Shown: piece after piece, positions 50,035 to 53,746 of the stretch | How positions within the stretch are numbered: the stretch's first letter is position 1 | Layout of the letters: the number at the start of each line of letters is the position of its first letter | Origin: Rhodanobacteraceae bacterium | Lineage (GTDB): Bacteria > Acidobacteriota > Terriglobia > Terriglobales > Acidobacteriaceae | Length of the DNA: 53,746 nucleotides | NCBI GenBank assembly: GCA_025350865.1 | Contig: JANXWZ010000231.1 | Location: forward strand, 1-53,746 | Direction: 5' to 3' | The notes under the pieces: generated by a model | What the model was told of the DNA's origin: nothing | Seen by the model: the letters and a program-made list of their open reading frames with translations, nothing else | Database searches by the model: none | Program-made: the position numbers and the translations under genes

Positions 50035-51255
50035 ATGGCTACCGCAACTACCCGCCCGCAACTCGCACACCTGACAGCACAACTCGACGAACTGAAAGCC
50101 AAAGGAACATTCTTCAAGCTGCGCCTGCTGGACGACATCCAGGCACCGGTCTGCACCTACGACGGACGCAAGGTAATCAACCTCGCGAGTAACAACTACC
50201 TCGGCTTGTGCAATCATCCGAAGCTCGAAGAGGCAGCAATCCGTGCCGTCAAAGAGCATGGCGTCGGCTCCGGCGCGGTCCGCACGATCGCTGGCACGAT
50301 GCGCATCCACATGGAGCTCGAAGAGAAGATTGCACGCTTCAAGAATGTCGAAGCCTGCGTCGTCTTTCAGTCTGGATTCACGGCCAATGCAGGCACCGTC
50401 GGGTCGATCCTGGGCAAGGAAGACTTCATCCTCTCGGACGAACTGAACCACGCGTCGATCATCGACGGAGCGCGTTTATCGCGGGCGAAGATTAAGGTAT
50501 TTCGGCACAAAGATGTCGCTCATTGCGAAGAGCTGTTGCAGGAGGTCGCGAACGAGCCGGGCAAGAAACTCGTCATTACCGACGGCGTGTTTTCAATGGA
50601 TGGCGACATCGGGCCGGTCGGCGAACTGGCTGCGCTGTGCGAGAAGTATGGCGCGATCATGATGGTCGATGACGCGCATGCGAGCGGCGTTCTGGGCCGC
50701 AACGGACGTGGCTCGGTGGATCACTTTGGTGTGCACGGCAAGGTCGATGTGCAGGTTGGAACGTTGTCGAAGGCCATCGGCGCCCTGGGCGGATATGTGT
50801 GCGGAAGCCGCGATTTGATTGACTATCTGTACCACAGGGCACGGCCGTTCCTGTTCTCGACCTCGCACCCGCCATCGGTCGCTGCCACCTGCATTGCGGC
50901 CTTCGACATCCTCGAGAACGAGCCTGAGCGGATCGAGCGGTTATGGTCGAACACTGCCTACTTCAAGGAGCAGCTTGCGGGTGTTGGGTTCGATATTGGC
51001 GGGCGCACCACACCGGCCAGCGAGACGCCGATTATCCCCATCATCCTTGGCGATGGCCGCAAGACGATGGAGTTCTCGAAGGCTCTCTTCGAGGCTGGAC
51101 TGATGGCGACCGGCATCGCCTTCCCCACGGTGCCGGAGGGCAAGGCACGCGTGCGAATCATCATGACCAGCGAGCACACGCGGGAGCAGCTGGATCAGGC
51201 GTTGGAGATTCTGACCAGTGTGGCCAGAAAGATGAGCCTGCTGGAGACGGCATGA
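50035..51255 (+). CDS. kbl: Glycine C-acetyltransferase / alpha-oxoamine synthase
   Basis: 406 aa PLP enzyme. The PLP-binding Lys is in GTLSKAIGALGGY near residue 245; MVDDAHASGVLG near 215 binds the cofactor ring, and SNNYLGLCNHPKL near 52 and SGAVRTIAGT near 80 are typical of the family. It should join glycine and acetyl-CoA to 2-amino-3-ketobutyrate for threonine breakdown. Close relatives (BioF, serine palmitoyltransferase) make other oxoamines; no biotin, sphingolipid or tdh gene is nearby to decide. The next gene begins within its stop codon. Confidence 0.85.
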   Translation: MATATTRPQLAHLTAQLDELKAKGTFFKLRLLDDIQAPVCTYDGRKVINLASNNYLGLCNHPKLEEAAIRAVKEHGVGSGAVRTIAGTMRIHMELEEKIARFKNVEACVVFQSGFTANAGTVGSILGKEDFILSDELNHASIIDGARLSRAKIKVFRHKDVAHCEELLQEVANEPGKKLVITDGVFSMDGDIGPVGELAALCEKYGAIMMVDDAHASGVLGRNGRGSVDHFGVHGKVDVQVGTLSKAIGALGGYVCGSRDLIDYLYHRARPFLFSTSHPPSVAATCIAAFDILENEPERIERLWSNTAYFKEQLAGVGFDIGGRTTPASETPIIPIILGDGRKTMEFSKALFEAGLMATGIAFPTVPEGKARVRIIMTSEHTREQLDQALEILTSVARKMSLLETA

Positions 51256-52250
51256 AAGCCGCCGCTCTGCTGCTTGCCTTGATGGCTGCAAGCGCGGCGG
51301 CACAGGCTCCTGTGAATCTCACTCCCGATGAGCCTACGCCGGCGGAGCATGGCGCAAGTGGAATGCCGGTGCTGCATGATCCATCAACGCTCGTGCATGA
51401 AGGCGATCTTTGGTATGTATTTTCAAGTGGTCGCGGCGTTCCCTTCTTCACGTCGCCGGACCTGCATACGTGGATGTATCGCGGCGCGGCCTTCAATGAG
51501 CTACCGCGAACCGTGGTGAAGTACGCCCCGGGCAACGACGGGCTCGATGCGTGGGCGCCGGACATCCTTCGTGTGGGCGACCATTACTTTCTCTATTACG
51601 CGGTATCGAAGTGGGACCACTATGCTTCGGCGATCGGGCTCGCAACGAACACGACGCTCGACCCGAAGGCTGCGGGCTACAAGTGGGTCGATCACGGGAT
51701 GATCGTGCGGTCCGACGGCGAAGTGCAGCTGAATGCAATCGACCCGGGCGTCGTGATGACCACGGCCGGCAAGCTGTGGCTCTGCTACGGGTCGTATGCA
51801 GGGCCGATCAAGCTGGTGGAGTTGAATCCGAAGACCGGGCTGAGGCTCAAGCCGCACTCAATCCCCTATGACGTCGCAATGAATAGCGAAGCGCCGGCCA
51901 TCATCGAGCATGGCAGCTGGTTCTATCTCTTCGTAAACCACGGCTCATGCTGCCACGGGGCGGGGAGCACGTACCACATCAACGTAGGGCGCTCGCGCAA
52001 GGCAACAGGACCGTACGTCGACCGGAAAGGCAAGGACCTGCGCGATGAGGATGGTGAGCCGTTCCTGGCGACGGATGGGGAACATATCGGGCCGGGCCAC
52101 TTCGGGTTGATTCCCGACACCGATGGAACTGGCGAGCGATTCAGTCTGCACTACGAGGCGGATAGCGGGTCAAACGACAAGCCGGTGCTGGCGATTCGCA
52201 AGCTGGGGTGGGCGGCAGATGGCTGGCCGGTGGCTGGGGAGTTGCAGTAG
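51252..52250 (+). CDS. Secreted GH43 glycosidase (arabinanase/arabinofuranosidase-like)
   Basis: 332 aa from ATG 51252 (ATGA overlap with kbl), where a signal peptide starts (MKAAALLLALMAASAAAQ). The five-bladed propeller acids are visible: Asp in LHDPSTLVHEGDLWYVF near 48, the Asp in NAIDPGVV near 163 and Glu in NSEAPAII near 215. The phrases WAPDILRVGDHYFLYY and GRSRKATGPYVD are usual in the family. It likely cuts alpha-1,5-arabinan or removes arabinose side chains from plant wall. The coupling to an amino-acid enzyme is odd. A repeat follows the stop. Confidence 0.88.
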   Translation: MKAAALLLALMAASAAAQAPVNLTPDEPTPAEHGASGMPVLHDPSTLVHEGDLWYVFSSGRGVPFFTSPDLHTWMYRGAAFNELPRTVVKYAPGNDGLDAWAPDILRVGDHYFLYYAVSKWDHYASAIGLATNTTLDPKAAGYKWVDHGMIVRSDGEVQLNAIDPGVVMTTAGKLWLCYGSYAGPIKLVELNPKTGLRLKPHSIPYDVAMNSEAPAIIEHGSWFYLFVNHGSCCHGAGSTYHINVGRSRKATGPYVDRKGKDLRDEDGEPFLATDGEHIGPGHFGLIPDTDGTGERFSLHYEADSGSNDKPVLAIRKLGWAADGWPVAGELQ

Positions 52251-52261
52251 TAGGTCGATTG

Positions 52262-52312
52262 ATTGCGAAGACGAAATACTGGGATTCTTCGCTTCACTCA
52301 GAATGACCTCGG
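52262..52312. repeat. CAGAATGACC repeat between convergent genes
   Basis: GCGAAGACGAAATACTGGG then ATTCTTCGCTTCACTCAGAAT and GACCTCGG. Closest to the copy at 31931. It fills the gap between the GH43 stop (52250) and the pyrC stop (52313). Confidence 0.75.
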
Positions 52313-53617
52313 CTAGCTTCGAAATCTGACCTTACCGGCCACGATTGTGGCCCTTACCTTGCCGAGCATCGTCGCGCCGTCGAAGGGCGAGTTCTTCGAT
52401 TTGGACAGGGCGGCAGAAGAGTCAAAAGGCCACTCGGGGGTGGGGTCGAAGATGACGAGGTCGGCCCACTTGCCCGGGGCGAGGGAGCCGGCATTTGTAA
52501 GCTTTACAAGTTTCGCCGGAGACGTAGACATCAGCGCCATCACGCGCGAAATCGTCATGCCGTTCTCGCGGTGTAGGATTCGCAGCGACAGCCCGAGCGA
52601 GGTCTCGATGCCGGTAATGCCATTCGGCGCGCGCTCGAATTCGACTTCCTTTTCGTGGCGTGCGTGTGGCGCGTGGTCGGTGGCGATGCAGTCGACTGTG
52701 CCGTCGAGCAACGCGGCCAGCACGGCCTGGCGGTCGGCTTCAGAGCGGAGCGGCGGGTTCATCTTGCAGTTCGTGTTGTAGTCGCCGATGGCCTCGTCGG
52801 TGAGCGCGAAGTGGTGCGGTGCGACCTCGCACGTAACGTGGAGACCCTGAGCCTTTGCCTCGCGGATGGCCTGCAACGCCAATGCGGTAGACACGTGCTG
52901 GACGTGGAGGTGCGGGCGCAGCTTTTCGTCGAGTTCGATCTCGCGGAGCAGCGCGATGTCGCGGTTGACGATACGCGCTTCGGCTTCGGCGGGGTACCCG
53001 CGAAGCCCAAGCCGAAAGGAGACCGGTCCCGCGTTCATGATCGCGCCGTTCGACATCGTCGGGTCTTCGGCGTGTTGCGAGACCGGCAGTCCGAGGCGTG
53101 CGGCCGCGACCAGTGCGGCACGCATGACGGCATCGCGAAGGATGGGCTTGCCGTCGTCGGTAAAGCCAACGGCTCTGGCCTTGGCGAGGGCTTCAAAGTC
53201 GGTGAGGTGTTCCCCCATCGAGCCAACCGTCGCGGCAGGCATTGCGAAGAGCCGTGTGAATGGGTTGCGGGCTGCATCAAGCATCCAGTCTTGTGTAGCC
53301 ACAGAGTCGTTGACCGGAACGGTGTTGGGCATCGCGACCACGGTTGTGAAGCCACCGGCGACTGCCGCGCGTGTGCCGGTCGCGATGGTCTCCTTCCAGG
53401 TCTGGCCGGGTTCGCGGAGATGGACGTGAATGTCGATCAGGCCGGGAGCCACGATGTGGCTGGCAGCGTCGATAGTCTCTTCTACTTCCACAGAGTCAAA
53501 GGCTACGGGCCTGTCGATGGCGGCGATCAGACCGTCGCGCAGCAGAAGGTCGCGAGGAGCGTCGAGGCCGTTGGCGGGGTCGATTGTGTGGCCGTTGCGG
53601 ATTAGGATCGTGCTCAT
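52313..53617 (-). CDS. pyrC: Dihydroorotase
   Basis: 434 aa, class I dihydroorotase. The metal-binding [17 protein letters not shown] is near residue 62, the Lys/His region HAEDP near 183 and HVQHVS near 240, and [14 protein letters not shown] near 315 supplies the catalytic Asp. It closes carbamoyl-aspartate to dihydroorotate in the third step of pyrimidine synthesis. Its ATG overlaps the stop of pyrB (ATGA), so the two are coupled and on the minus strand. Length is normal and no break is seen. The gene ends near a repeat shared with other gene ends in the window. Confidence 0.95.
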   Translation of the reverse strand: MSTILIRNGHTIDPANGLDAPRDLLLRDGLIAAIDRPVAFDSVEVEETIDAASHIVAPGLIDIHVHLREPGQTWKETIATGTRAAVAGGFTTVVAMPNTVPVNDSVATQDWMLDAARNPFTRLFAMPAATVGSMGEHLTDFEALAKARAVGFTDDGKPILRDAVMRAALVAAARLGLPVSQHAEDPTMSNGAIMNAGPVSFRLGLRGYPAEAEARIVNRDIALLREIELDEKLRPHLHVQHVSTALALQAIREAKAQGLHVTCEVAPHHFALTDEAIGDYNTNCKMNPPLRSEADRQAVLAALLDGTVDCIATDHAPHARHEKEVEFERAPNGITGIETSLGLSLRILHRENGMTISRVMALMSTSPAKLVKLTNAGSLAPGKWADLVIFDPTPEWPFDSSAALSKSKNSPFDGATMLGKVRATIVAGKVRFRS

Positions 53618-53746
53618 GCTGTCACCCCTAGGGCCCGAACCAGCAACGCAGCACGGATGGCGAGGCCGTTTGTGACCTGCTCTTCAATCGCTGATTGAAG
53701 GCAGTCGGCAACCTCGCCCTGAATTTCAAGCCCACGGATCATGGGA
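53614..53746 (-). CDS. pyrB: Aspartate carbamoyltransferase catalytic subunit, C-terminal end only
   Basis: The last 44 codons are in the window. The translated end, [15 protein letters not shown] then [16 protein letters not shown], is the conserved C-terminal helix of PyrB (usual motif EQV.NGV..RMA.L). It catalyses carbamoyl phosphate plus aspartate to carbamoyl-aspartate, just before PyrC in the pathway. It overlaps the pyrC start by 4 nt. The rest lies past the right edge. Confidence 0.88.
   Translation of the reverse strand, partial: PMIRGLEIQGEVADCLQSAIEEQVTNGLAIRAALLVRALGVTA

Noticed and set aside
1..53746. CRISPR array, tRNA, rRNA, transposase, phage or defence genes
   Set aside because: I looked for evenly spaced direct repeats, cloverleaf T-arms, and integrase, nuclease-helicase or toxin motifs and saw none; the only nuclease-like genes are the single HNH and DUF429 proteins.

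Overview
The window looks like chromosome of an Acidobacteriota member, most likely class Terriglobia (Edaphobacter / Granulicella / Terriglobus-like). This is inferred from high GC coding DNA, secreted Ig-like and HYDIN/ASH-type repeat lipoproteins, a kumamolisin-type S53 peptidase with an acidobacterial-style C-terminus, a YXWGXW-repeat secreted protein, several secreted S9 peptidases, and LptD (a Gram-negative envelope). I found no phage, transposase, integrase, CRISPR array, tRNA or rRNA.

Layout. 1-8 kb: a very large Ig-like repeat lipoprotein running off the left edge (minus strand), divergent from a secreted S53 peptidase. 8-13 kb: a gamma-glutamylcyclotransferase-like protein, an OPT-family transporter, ComF and an HNH nuclease. 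13-21 kb: a second repeat lipoprotein sharing its N-terminal module with the first, a secreted hypothetical protein, a histidine kinase and an S9 peptidase. 21-24 kb: RecX, a 63-aa membrane protein, a DUF429-like protein and a Y-family DNA polymerase. 24.3-28 kb: a four-gene ABC transporter / histidine kinase / response regulator operon with a palindromic operator candidate. 28-36 kb: DUF1801, a small lipoprotein, a DPP-IV-like S9 peptidase, TrmJ, the YXWGXW protein, a secreted M42 peptidase and a secreted hypothetical protein. 36-42.7 kb: DnaG, a six-PAS histidine kinase and an RDD protein. 42.8-47.7 kb: LptD, a DsbA-like thiol oxidoreductase, an unlisted-size 51-aa membrane protein and MiaA. 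47.8-53.7 kb: a DoxX-like membrane protein with a disrupted N-terminus, a glycine-zipper lipoprotein, a Kbl/GH43 overlapping pair, and PyrC with the end of PyrB.

The most unusual content is between the genes. I see three superimposed families of structured intergenic repeats: (1) at least eight hairpins whose 3' arm ends in TGGGGCACC(C) and whose stems differ in sequence while staying base-paired (one copy lies in frame inside trmJ); (2) a short palindrome family built on ATTCTGGC-TTC-GCCAGAAT and relatives ending CAGAATGACC; (3) three long, phrase-like inverted repeats of lower GC, one of which encloses a family-2 palindrome. The stems with compensatory changes are the best candidate here for an undescribed system.

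All calls are from reading the sequence; no database search was possible. Family assignments rest on motifs I could see.
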